This document shows, in pieces, positions 48,426-59,165 of a stretch of DNA of 64,000 bases. Positions within the stretch are counted from its first letter, which is position 1. Every line of letters starts with the position of its first letter. Source of the DNA: Taiwanofungus camphoratus (taxonomy: Eukaryota > Basidiomycota > Agaricomycetes > Polyporales > Taiwanofungaceae); the NCBI GenBank assembly GCA_003999685.1, contig CP021226.1, positions 1,426,001 to 1,490,000 on the forward strand, read 5' to 3'. The notes under the pieces are model-generated. The model was not told the DNA's origin. It searched no databases and worked only from the letters and a program-made list of their open reading frames with translations. Made by a program: the position numbers and the translations under genes.

Positions 48426-49489
48426 CCACAGCGATCACGAAGCCGAGCGACGCGTGTCGTGCGCCGGTGTTTACGCCCCGTCACCGGCCCTTCGAATCCC
48501 CTCCGCGCGCCACCTGCGCGTTGGTTGGCTGTGCCCCTCGCGAACATCTACGTGCACCAAGGGCTCTTCGGCGGATCCGCCCCCGCTCGCTTCGGGCAAC
48601 TGCAGAGTGCCCGAGGGAGCACCGTCCGCCGTCCACCGCTCGCCGCCTGTTGTCCTGCTGCCTGCGCTCCCGAGCGGCACGCGCAGTTCACGTATGTATC
48701 AACCACGCACGCATCTGTCCGTGGAGAAGACCCGGACGCGGCCCGCGGGAGTGGCAAGCGAGGCGACGCGCCCGAGCACTCAAGCGCCCACCGGCGCCCC
48801 GCGCTGGCGTTCCCACGCCCTCCGACAGCTGCAGCGGCGTGCCGATCGTCAGACAGCGGAGTCTCCCGAGCGCGACGGACGAGCGTGGCTGCGCACCGGG
48901 ATCGCTAGCACACACACCATCGTGCATCATGCATCGGGGGAGCCATGTTCCTAGATGGGAATCTGGCTGCCGTGTCGAGGACCAGACGTCTGGCATCGAT
49001 TCCGGGCTGCCGTACTAGATTAATGCGTCGGTCCATGCAGACGCCTCGTGAAGCACCTTGAACGTTCCTGAGGCCTGAGCGACAGCGACCTTGGATTGAA
49101 GCAGCGGCAGCGAATCGACGAGCGTGACTGCACCCGGTCTCTCAAGTCTGATCGACGATCGCTGGCTCTGTGCTGCTCTGCGATTTATCTGCCAACGGAT
49201 GGCGGCAAACTGTTCTAGACGACTCTCCTGGATCTGTCTAGCTGGCCGATCGCCTCTTGCATCTAATTTGAACCCTACATTGGGACAAGACCGGCCCTCC
49301 TACTAGCGCGCTTGGTATAGCACTACCAGACAAAAGGAAACGGCACATCAAGATGACAAAAGGCGCTCTGACGAGGCTTTGCTTGGATTTCCATAAAAAC
49401 AATGTTGTTGAAACCATATCATCCCACCCTACATCGATTTGATTACGGGCTAGCATCGACACCCAAGTCTGATCCACCACCCGCTCACA

Positions 49490-50330
49490 GACAAAACCTA
49501 CGACGTGACAGGCTCTCCCGCTGCTCAGGCCTTCCGATCGTTGGCGTGCACGTCCGCGGCATCCTGCAAAAAATGATCAGCCGCCGCGTCTGCGCCCTGC
49601 TGCGACTGCACACCACTCACCGCAGACGGCTCCCAGTATTCAGTCCTCAGGAATCGAGCCTCGGTGCGCTGCGGCGGGTTTACGGGTGCAGCGGCGGCCA
49701 GGCTGGCGAAGAGCAGGGGGGTGTGCCACTGTGCGTTCGTTCAAGTGGGCTGGTTGTCTGATGGTGCTGCAGATGTGTTGAGAGAACGTGGGGCCTGCCC
49801 TGCTGCGATGCCTGCTTTTATGCTGGCGGGGTGCATCCTCTGGGCAGCGTCTCCGGGCGTCCTGCTCACACGGGCGACGGGTGCGACGGCTGCCCACTTG
49901 ACCTCCCCGGGCCCCGTCCGCGCGCCGGAGCGCTAGTTGGCGCGGGAGCTAGCCAGCATGCGCCTCGCGAGTGTCGCCCTCCAAGCTTAGGGTCCCGAGC
50001 GTCGCACGGCCGCAAACGCTGATGCACGACTGGCCGGTCACAGCGCGCTTCTGGGCTCTTGTCTGTGACGCGGACGTTTTCTGGCCAACGGCTCCCACGA
50101 CGCAGCGTGCTATGGGCACGCCCCGACCACACTCGGGCTGGGAGGTTGAGTGCCGCGATCCAGTGGCCGATCGAAGCTATCCCGACCTTCGGGGGGATAT
50201 ATACGTTGAACGTGCCGGCAACGGGTGCTTTTTGTCCCGCTGCCAGGGCCCAAGCTGGAACGTGCGTCGGATGCTGATGCTCACCCAGACTCGGGCTGGG
50301 ACATAGCTCATAGAAGCGTTGTCCTCCAAC
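49490..50330 (-). repeat. Duplicated unit, copy 1, with TATA box and signal-peptide-like exon
   Basis: Diverged copy of the unit at 51360-52130. On the minus strand it has a TATA element (CATAAAAGC at about 49,814-49,822), then a frame reading TPLLFASLAAAAPVNP, like a secretion signal, a possible GTGAGT-to-TTGCAG intron, and a short tail ending DAADVHANDRKA. No ATG precedes the signal-like frame in this copy, so it may be a relic. Upstream of the TATA box the copies also share a weaker stretch near 50,250. Confidence 0.5.
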
Positions 50331-51359
50331 AGATGCGAATCGAAGCTCTTCCCGCATTCATCTCATATCCTCCAGCCCAAATTGCCATTGTCTCCACGCA
50401 AGTGCAGGAATTCCGTCTGCAGGCGCGATTCTCCGCGCGCAACAGAGCCGCTCTGAGCTGTTGCAACAATTTGTTCTATAGAAAGATACAGACGCATCAC
50501 GATGCAGCGCTCCTGGGCGATGTTGACCTTCACAGCAAATGGGATGATCATGGCACGTGACATGTTCGCTGCAGATGCGCCCGATGTAAGTCCGATCGAC
50601 GATCACCGGCAAAGTGAATATTCGCTGCTGTGCGACTGCAAGCACTGGTGAATCGCCTGCCACCCTAGCATATGCATGTTGCTTTCCGAGACTGCCACTG
50701 AACTCTCGCTCCGATCAGCGTCCTTTACCAGGGCCCTTATCGCAGTCGTGCCACACACCATGACCCATAGTCGATGGGGTGCCAAAATTACAGGGCAGTC
50801 ATGCAGCCATGCACTAGCCGCACTGGCTGACCACAGGCTGCCTGAATTCTGTATGCACGTCGTGTTACTTGGCCTCCCATGCGCTACTGGAAGGTGCCCT
50901 CGCGTGCGCATGTGCGGATCCGAGCACGCGCCTAGTCCACAATTCAAACTGGTCTTGTCATTCATCCCAGGCGAGTCTGTGCGATTTTGCCTGGTGGTAC
51001 CTCGGATGAAGACTTGACAAGTCAAGAGCTGCCTTTAAGTAGTGGGGATTAGATCCGATTCGGCGATGTCGAGGTCGTCCCGGATGCACCTTAACATCCA
51101 TTCAGTCAAGACCAGACCACGCCCGCTAATAAAGTATTCTCTTAACGCGCGCCGTGCTCGTTATTCACAGTATCTCTTCGTATACGGTATAACAAGTCTA
51201 AAACGCGGTATCCCAGTTCATCTGGGCGCTCCTATAACAGTTTACTCAGATATTTGTGCATAATCGATGGCAGGCATGGAGCAGTTCACTCCGCATAAAG
51301 TCTCATTCACCATATATATATATTCCACCTCCTACCCTTCCATCCGTGTAATTCTCTTC
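50331..51359. other. Spacer between the duplicated units
   Basis: No gene recognised. A 113-codon frame at 50676-51017 lacks any family signature or exon partners. A (TA)n-type run lies at about 51,312-51,326. Confidence 0.4.
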
Positions 51360-52130
51360 TTCAGCCCACAGACGGAAACTACGGCACGACGAGCTCTCCC
51401 ACTGCTCAGGCCCTCCGATTCTAGGCATGCACGTCCGGGACATCCTGCAAATCGTGATTGGCATCAGTATGCGCGTGGCCGTAGATGCACGCCACGCACC
51501 GTAGACACCGCCTCCTCGGGGCATCCGAAGCGGCAGCTGTGCGACGTCTCCGTCGCCTGCGAGGCCAGAGGCTCTCAGTCCTCAAGCCTCAGGAACCGAG
51601 TCGCAGTATATCGCGACGGGATTTACCGGTGCAGCGGCAGCCACGCAAGCGAAGAGCAGGAACAGGGGGGTGTGCCGCTGTGCGCGCGCATCGTTCCTCG
51701 TTCAAACTGTCTGTTGGTGTGGTGGTGCTGCAGATGTGTCGAGAGAACTGGGGACCTGTCGTACCCAAGGGCCCGAGGCCTGCTTTTGTGCTCGCTGCAC
51801 CCCCTTGGCAGAACTGTGGTCGCTGGCGCTCTGCACGCGTAGCGGCGGGTGCGATCGACGGCCCTAGGTGATCTGCGTGTGCTGGCCGGTTTTTACAAGG
51901 CCCCGAGTCGCCCAACTCCGACCTTTGAACTCGCCGGACAACGGTCATTCGCAACTCGCCCTTGGGCATTCTGGCATTTGGCTATTTGGCTTGGATTGTT
52001 ACCCAGTGATCCATCATCCCGACCCTCACAGACGTTAGTCGTGCCAGCAATGATGCCATCACCGCCTGAATCTTGGTCGGATTCAAGCTGGAACGGGCAT
52101 CTGATGCTAGTGTTTCCGCCAACGCGGTTG
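51360..52130 (-). repeat. Duplicated unit, copy 2, with TATA-like box and small ORF
   Basis: Matches copy 1 in order: a TATA-like CACAAAAGC (about 51,781-51,790), CTGCAG-rich leader, an ATG at 51691, a frame reading LFLLFACVAAAAPVNP, and a TTGCAG-preceded end reading DVPDVHA. The ATG is out of frame with the signal-like stretch and opens only a 22-codon frame, so this copy too seems non-coding or decayed in its present form. Confidence 0.5.
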
Positions 52131-52582
52131 TTGTCTTGGATTTGTTCAAGTCGATACCGGTCACTGATCCGTTATCCTGTTCGGCGAGCACCTGCATTAT
52201 GATGGATGCGCATACGACATGCTTCTGGTACTGTACAATGTTGCGCTACGCTAGATGGGGATGCATGATCAACCTCGTTGCCTGTTCGTACACCGAACGC
52301 AGAGCGCACACAACGTACCACATGTGCGAGTAAATCCGGGGCTGACTTCATACGGTGAATGTCATCATCGTTCTCTGCGATCTTATTCCGACGCGACCCC
52401 CTCGAGCCATCCGTTACGCTATGCAATTCTGGCAACCCTCCTTCACATCCCCTTTCATCTACGAAACGAATCATCCTAGGGACATTCAGCGAATAACTAA
52501 ATGATGTTATATGTGCTATTCATTTGAATGTGCTACTACATTCTGCCGACTATACCGAGTGATCGCGAGAGTTTACTGGGCT
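52131..52582. other. Intergenic: flank of duplicated unit and promoter of the unknown gene
   Basis: Nothing recognisable apart from short frames; should contain the promoter of the gene starting at 52583. Confidence 0.4.
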
Positions 52583-53599
52583 ATGGCCAACAGACATACC
52601 AATCCGCCAGGGTATACTTCATATGACGATTTGCTTGGCCATCGTATCACGGGAAGGTGAGAGGTCAATATCTAACGGCATAGCTGACTTTTAATACACC
52701 CAGGATCAGTTATCGAAGGACAACCAAGGATCGCAGTCCTTCGGCCTTCTGGGAAGCCAGGACAGGCCCACGTTCGGTGCCTTGTGTCGGTTTTCTGCCA
52801 GTTCAGCAGCACGTATGTCCCTACGGTGTTTATGGAACCTTTGCTCCTGTGTAGATCAGTTCGCATCTTTGAAATACGACCTGTGCAACATGCTTGCGAG
52901 AGCGAATGGGTCAAAGCGCGCAGAGCAAGGTGAGTCGCGGAATGGGAGAGTCAGTCGGCTCTAATAAGATTTTGTTTAGGCGGATGAATCGGGGCTCCAG
53001 TGGACCCCTCGGAGTCAGCGTCCAAATATCCTATTGGTGCAGTCATCTCATTTAGAAAAATGATAATTTGAATCATAACTGAGGGCAGGTTTCGTCTGTC
53101 AATACAACCTATCGTTCTGAACATACATCTACAATTTTATGACATGTTCCGTGTGTCAATCGCCCACGAACGTGCTAATAGGATGTATTTTGAGCGAGAT
53201 CCTGACGAGGGTGGGCTAGCATCGCCGAGTTGTACCTTAAAAAGGGTGCTGGCTAGACAGCTCTGGAGGTGAGTGCGACTGGAAAATGATGCAAATCTGA
53301 ATCTTAGAAGGGTACTGGTGAGGCTACACCCTGCCACATTTACTGTTCAAGAGTTACTCAATCAGCTGTGCGAGGGCACGCCGTGGGTCGTGCAGCATCG
53401 CATCGCGGCGTACGTCCCGATGCCGAGCAACCTTGCGGCTTTCAGTTTATGGATGGACATGGTGCGTCTCACGGCTCTTTGGATTGGATCTTATGGCTGA
53501 TGCCGTGAAGACGGGTGTTTTGCTGCTTCTGATCGACGAGCACGAGAAGGTGAAGCTCCGCCCGATCTGCTCGCCCCGCCTCTGGCTGCAGAGCAATTG
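52583..53599 (+). CDS. Unidentified multi-exon gene (3' end uncertain)
   Basis: A phase-consistent chain: 52583-52643, 52704-52929, 52980-53036, 53089-53268, 53308-53461, 53511-53599, about 255 codons, starting MANRHTNPPGYTSYDDLLGH. Recognisable segments are IEGQPRIAVLRPSGKPGQAH, VRIFEIRPVQHACESEWVKA, SIAHERANRMYFERDPDEGG and LCEGTPWVVQHRIAAYVPMP. Amino-acid use looks coding and splice sites are canonical, but I do not recognise a family. The last exon ends at a GTGAGT donor; a terminal exon at about 53,812-53,824 would add only a few residues after a 212-bp intron, so the true 3' end is open. Confidence 0.5.
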
Positions 53600-53824
53600 G
53601 TGAGTCGTGCGGCTCCCCCTTTCCTATCCTATCTTCCATCGGAGGAATAAGTCTTTTTCTTACTCATACATATGTCTTGATTGGCTTCCACCCTGATGTT
53701 CTCGTGTCTCCTGCATTCTCTCGATATTGGTGCTCCCTATGCTGTTGTCTACTTTCTTGACGCTCCTGTACATTTCTTGTGCACTGTGGTCAAGACAGTG
53801 CATTGCATTAGGACTAGTAAGTAA

Positions 53825-55099
53825 TAATACATGTTACATGGTGACCATAGCGTGGGGATGAGGTTATCATTGAGAATTGGAACTGCATCAGCCAGCGTGT
53901 GCCACGGACTTCAACTGTCGGTGTAGTATATTGTCCGAAACAGCTAATACCATACCTGAGATGACACTGTGTTGTACGGCATTGGCCATATGTTGTCTGA
54001 GCCGGTGCACTCTGACCCATACCTTGCGCTATATGACACTTATTGTAGTTAAGCTTAGATACGCTATCTCGACTTTTGCTGATGTCGCAGAACAGCCGTT
54101 CTAACGGACATCACCGGCCGGCACCATGCTCGCGCGAACCTAGATGCCGAACGAAAGCTCGGCTAGACAGACAATCGCTGTTTTCATATAAAACCACTGA
54201 TTTACCCATAAAATACATATACGTAACAGCAAGATAATGAAAGGCAAGAGGCCAGAAGCAATGGGCCTGCAGGCCTTCACACGGGTCCTCCATTGATCCG
54301 ATATTCGTACGCTTACTGCGGCATTCTCGTTCAACATGGTTTGGGTGCGTTCATTCATACGTTATCAAAATTTGGAGCAAGGGTTTCCCATTTCTACATG
54401 ACATGTTGGTAGGTTCACACCGTACCCCCATCAGGCTGGACGAAGACGATCCACGTATGGGTATACTTCGGGGTTCAGCTTGCTTGTTCATATCCCTCCC
54501 ACGCTACTGTAGCAACCTTCTCGAAGCAGTTCTTCCGAGCTCAAAATAGTTATGGATGGGCCTCTCGAACAACTCTCGAATCAGTTTGAGTTGCTCCGTC
54601 ACAGGAAGAGACTAGCCATATGAGCAACACTTCACACAGGGCAGTAGTAGCCTGACGGGACTGCAGTGATAATGAAGTACATACGAGCTTGTACGTCTCG
54701 CGGACGAACTTGATTTCCTTTTTGGTCTGACTCCATACCCGGCTTCCCGGCAGAGGGCTTCAATGTGTAGCCCGGCCGAGCCGGCATGGCCTCGGCACAG
54801 AGCGGCATGAGCTCGGCAAGAGGGTTCTGCAATCCGTGATGGTCGGTTCTAGCCGTGATTGGCTGACACAACCGTGTATACCGCTATGCAGGCGGCAATG
54901 GGTTGGAGAGTGCTGGAAAATGTTCGCCGCTCGGTACCTTCGGCCGCTTCAACCTTGTGGTTCGTTGTCAGTGGGTACAATCACGGCTGGCTCTGCCGTA
55001 GACAAACTGCAGCTGACTACCCCAATATAACAGTCATTCAATGCCTCCTTGCTGGTCTTGCGACTTACTCTGCTTTGTTTGGACTTCAAAGCTGCTGGT
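53825..55099. other. Intergenic upstream of the MFS transporter
   Basis: About 1.3 kb with no recognised gene; the right end should hold the MFS promoter and leader. Confidence 0.45.
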
Positions 55100-57437
55100 A
55101 TGAGTGCCCGTCTGAGTGATTCCCAAGTGATGTCTTTTAGACGAGAGTCAGGTCTCTTGTCGGAAACTCCGACGCTTCGAGGGGAGGAGACGGAAGTTCC
55201 ACCACCCAAAGCACCACCAAAGGCAGAGGGTCAACAAGATACTAGTCCAGACACAGGGCCTGAAGCAGAATCTGTCGACGTGGGAGCCAGCACCCCTTCC
55301 CAACCAGAGGGCAATCGCGACGTATATATTGTCGATTGGGATGGACCCGACGACCCGCAGAATCCGAAGAAGTGAGCAGTTCAGCTTTGAAACACAACTC
55401 TAGGTCAGAGTTGACGATTTCACAGCTGGAGTTTCAAGAAGAAATGGGCAGCAACCGCCATCGTATCTGCATTCACATTTATCAGTCCCGTTTCATCCTC
55501 TATGATTGCGCCAGCGAGTGACCAGTTGGCGCGAGAATTCAGTATCACAAATAGTGCTGTGATAGCGCTAGTTACCTCTGTGTTCGTCCTAGCTTACGGT
55601 AATTACATTGCCCTGTTCGAACTGAGATAAGCTCGCTGATGAGGGATTTCTGCATGTTCAGCCTTGGGTCCGTTGTTTCTTGGACCGCTAAGTGAAATAT
55701 ACGGGCGATCGCGAGTAATTCAGTTGGCCAACTTATGGTATCTAGGTGAAGAGTCTCGCTATTTAGCGAGACCCCGGACTAATGAGACCTGTGATTTAGC
55801 GTGGAATCTAGGTTGTGGGTTTGCTCAGAACAAGGGCCAACTAATTGCTTTCCGTTTTCTGGCCGGTCTAGGTGGCAGTGCACCGCTCTCCGTACGCCTC
55901 CTTCTCACTTACATCATACGCCAGTTCATTCCATTGTCGCATGGCTCGCAATAGATCGGCGGAGGCGTACTGGGCGACTGCTGGAAGACAGAGGAAAGAG
56001 GACAAGCGATCGCTTTGTACTCGCTTGCTCCCTTACTTGGCCCAGTCATCGGGCCAGTTTGTGGAGCATGGGTCGCGGAGAAGTCTACTTGGCGATGGGT
56101 TGTAAGAAACTTTTTGTCTTGTTTTTTCACACCGATCACCTGCATCTCTGACTTGTCAGCGTAGTTCTGGTCAAGTAGCATCGTGGACGGTGGGATCCAG
56201 TGTCTTGGGGTGTTCTTCCTGCAAGAGAGTAGGTGCATAAGCTACGCAGCATTTCTTTTATTGACCTTTTTGTGTATCGTTTCCCCAGCTTTTGCGCCTC
56301 TCCTCCTAGAGCGAAAGGCCCAGCAACTGCGGAAGAGCATGGACCCTGAGAAGGCCCAGATGCGTGAAATACGTACAGTATATGACAGCACCGACCGGCA
56401 GTAAGTATCATAGTGCGGCCTCACAAAGACCCTTCGGTCTCATTCATCGTCTACGCCAGTTGGAAGCAGATAGTCTCGAAGGCACTTGTCCGACCATTCA
56501 AATTGTTCGCTCACGAACCAATCATCCAGCTGCTCGGTGTCTACATGGCTTTCGTGTATGGACTGCTCTACCGTGCGATATATCCGAATCTCTAGTAGCA
56601 TCTCAGAGCTGATCTTATACGATTTTAGTGTTCCTGACAACTATTCCTTCAATATTCGAGAAAACGTACGGCGAGCGCGTTGGAATCGCCGGGCTGAACT
56701 ACTTTGCTTTGGGCGTCGGACTCACAGGTGCCTCACAAGTCAACGCGCGGCTGCTGGATAGGATATACAAGCACTTCCAACGCAAGAACGGTGGCCAGGG
56801 CAGGCCTGAATTCCGTCTGCGTATGTCATGTCGTCGCTCCGCAGTTTTCCTGGCCCAAGTTAAGTTTGATTTTACGGACAGCTTCAATGGTACCTGGGAC
56901 TATCTTCTTACCGGTGGGCTTGTTTATTACCGGTTGGACTGCCACAGCAAAAACACATTGGATCGGCCCCGACATCGTGAGTGTATTGTCACGTGTGGCC
57001 CGCCGCTCGTCTCTCAAGCCTTTGTTTTCTACAAGGGCATCGCGCTTGTAGGCGCCGGGACGATATTGAACTTTCAGTGTATTCAGACATACGTCATTGA
57101 CGCGTTTACCTTGCATGCCGCGTCAGGTGTGTTGTCTTCCTACGTGCTGCGACCGCTGATACATGAACTCTCGATACAGCCCTTGCGGCGGTCACATTTT
57201 TGCGATCACTAGCAGGATTCGGGTTTCCGCTGTTTGCACCGGCAATGTATAACGCACTTGGATATGGAAAAGGAGATTCCATCCTTGCGGCAATTGCAAT
57301 TGTGATAGGGTGCCCTGCGTATGTTCATCATCTTCCTCGTTGGTTTAGTCGACGTACTTATGCCTTCCGCCAGTCCGTGGCTATTTTGGACGTACGGTGA
57401 ACGAATAAGAAGCGCGAGTAGGTATGCACGGAAGTGA
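55100..57437 (+). CDS. MFS transporter, DHA1 drug:H+ antiporter type
   Basis: Thirteen exons: 55100-55371, 55426-55598, 55662-55745, 55800-55891, 55955-56101, 56165-56228, 56289-56400, 56460-56572, 56629-56820, 56882-56976, 57036-57126, 57180-57318, 57374-57437; 545 aa. A disordered, Pro/Glu-rich N-terminus precedes WDGPDDPQNPKNWS, the usual lead-in of this family. Twelve membrane helices follow, with GPLSEIYGRS (loop 2-3), FRFLAGLGGSAPLSIGGGV (helices 4-5), LLGPVIGPVCGAW (antiporter motif C region) and a central cytoplasmic loop. The C-terminus ends WTYGERIRSASRYARK. Such carriers export drugs and metabolites across the plasma membrane. A second in-frame ATG at 55130 is an alternative start. 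The neighbouring GST and SDR-like genes fit a detoxification role. Confidence 0.93.
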
Positions 57438-58342
57438 TGATGAGGGGATGACTTCTATTTTCTATCACGGTATTGGATGATGTTACGTTCACCTTATGAT
57501 TAGACTCTCGACAGTGTCACCCATAGTTAGACCAAAGCAGAGCAGGCTTTTCACCTGTTGTACGTTTACCATAGATGTTACGAGCATAAATACGACTGGC
57601 TCATCGAGCCCAAATTCCGCAGTTCAAAGAACATATCACTTGTCTTGCAATACGGTCACGTGGTCGTTCAGGACGTGTGCCACTCTTGTATTCGAATCCG
57701 TCTAATGGTCCTACATTGTCTTTTGTTTCATTAGCCTTGGCATTGCACATCCGAAGACGCGAGCTCAGTCCAGAAAGTGCGAAACGCTGGTTGGCGCAGG
57801 TGCAGGCTTGTAATCTGCCAGGCAATTAGTTGGTCTAGGTGATCGCATATCCGGCCAGGCGACAATAAGTGGTGCGATGCAGTCAATAGAGCATGCAGAG
57901 TTTCTCAAGACCTGACGTCTGGAAGTATCATGGTGGCGCCCAGTTTACCTCTTTCGCGCAGAACTAACCGATCCACTTACTTCTGTCTCTGCCACACATG
58001 CCGATTTAATCCAAAGCAGCCGGGATCCTATGTTTTCACAAAATCCTTGTGCCAATCGCAACGCGGGCATGCAGAATTGCTGTGCATGAATATTTTGACT
58101 AGACTCTTGAAGCTACGAAGGCACTTCCTGGAGGACTAGCGTAGTAGTTGTTCCTCTCTTGCTTCAACATACAGAGACAAATTAGCAGAGACCGAAGGCG
58201 GTAGTGGTCAGTATACGGTCGCCAGACAACGGCGGCAACAATCGAGTGTATCAGGGCCTCTAGTCACTAGTGGATCAACGGACGCAATTCAGAGGTTGTA
58301 CATGCAGATAACTGGATATTTTGACAAGGTAATAAGCCAAAT
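57438..58342. other. Intergenic between convergent MFS and GST genes
   Basis: No gene recognised in about 900 bp. Frames at 57496-57705 and 57930-58139 lack family features. Confidence 0.45.
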
Positions 58343-59165
58343 CTAATCGTCGACTATTCCATATGTCTCGAAGAAGTCCATGAATACTGCCCATTTTCCC
58401 TCATCCCATGTCTTAACAGCTGTCCACTCTGGTCCACCAGAGCCCAACACTCGCTTCATCCACATCAACCAGCCAGCAATGGAAAGATCGGCGTGGCATA
58501 TGGTGTCGCCCATGAAGAAGGGTTTATCCTTTCCATCCATCGACATCCATTCAGCGACTTTAGTAAACCCTGCTCGTAATTCTTCCCATTGGCCGTCACG
58601 AACTGGTCCGGCGGGCGATAGCTCCTCCATCTTCCCATATATGGCTTCTCTTGTTCTCCGGAAGTATGCTGCACTAGGTGAATTTAACTGGTCGGTTGTT
58701 GCTAACAACATGATTGGAAGCATCTTGCGCTGAATCGTCAAGAGGAATGCCTCCTGAAATGCCGCGTGAAATGCATCCGATCCTTCAGGAATGAGGACAG
58801 GAGTGTGGGGATAGGTTTTATCAAGGTATCGCGCGATTATGCCTGATTCTGCAACACCCATCTTAGTAGATGGATCGTAAATCGCTGGAAGAGTATAAGC
58901 GGGCGATCCGTCCTCGTATGTATCGGTAGGAGCAGCGCCGATCTCTTTGCAGAGTCCTGCGATGTCGGGGTATTCCACCCACACGGTCTTATATGGCAGG
59001 CCCTTATAGTTCAATGCAAATCTAAGGTATGACATGTTCATTCTGTCGTGTCAGAGCCAGGATATTAGTGACTTGCCGTGTCTTCCAAGTGTTTGGTGAC
59101 CAAGCTTTGTTCTTGACAGAATTGCTAGGTATGTCATAGAATATAATGTCTTGCGCCGTCGACAT
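58343..59165 (-). CDS. Glutathione S-transferase, etherase-type (GTE-like)
   Basis: Exons 59165-59077 and 59021-58343, 255 aa. The N-terminal thioredoxin-like domain reads IIFYDIPSN, AWSPNTWKTRFALNYKGLPY and VWVEYPDI; the WSPNTWK start is typical of fungal GSTs related to bacterial LigE beta-etherases. The C-terminal helical domain includes FFMGDTICHADLSIAGWLMW. The class conjugates or cleaves aromatic ethers with glutathione and is expanded in wood-decay fungi; the exact substrate is inferred only. The intron at 59022-59076 has a GC donor (CG|GCAAGT) and restores the family sequence; an acceptor 21 bp earlier would leave a 34-bp intron and is unlikely. Confidence 0.9.

Larger units (their letters stand above)
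47154..49480. other. GC-rich RGS upstream region and gene-poor DNA
   Basis: GC-rich up to about 49,000, with a G-rich (GGGGA)n run at 47,213-47,240 just upstream of the RGS gene. Long open frames here, for example 47982-48908, are products of high GC: they overlap in several frames and show no domain. A short repeat of TTCAACGTTCAA lies at 48362-48425. Confidence 0.45.

Noticed and set aside
47982-48908. 308-codon plus-strand frame and several overlapping frames
   Set aside because: Low-complexity, GC-driven frames in several phases at once, with no motif and no splice partners.
50676-51017. 113-codon plus-strand frame between the duplicated units
   Set aside because: No recognised features and not preserved in the other unit copy.
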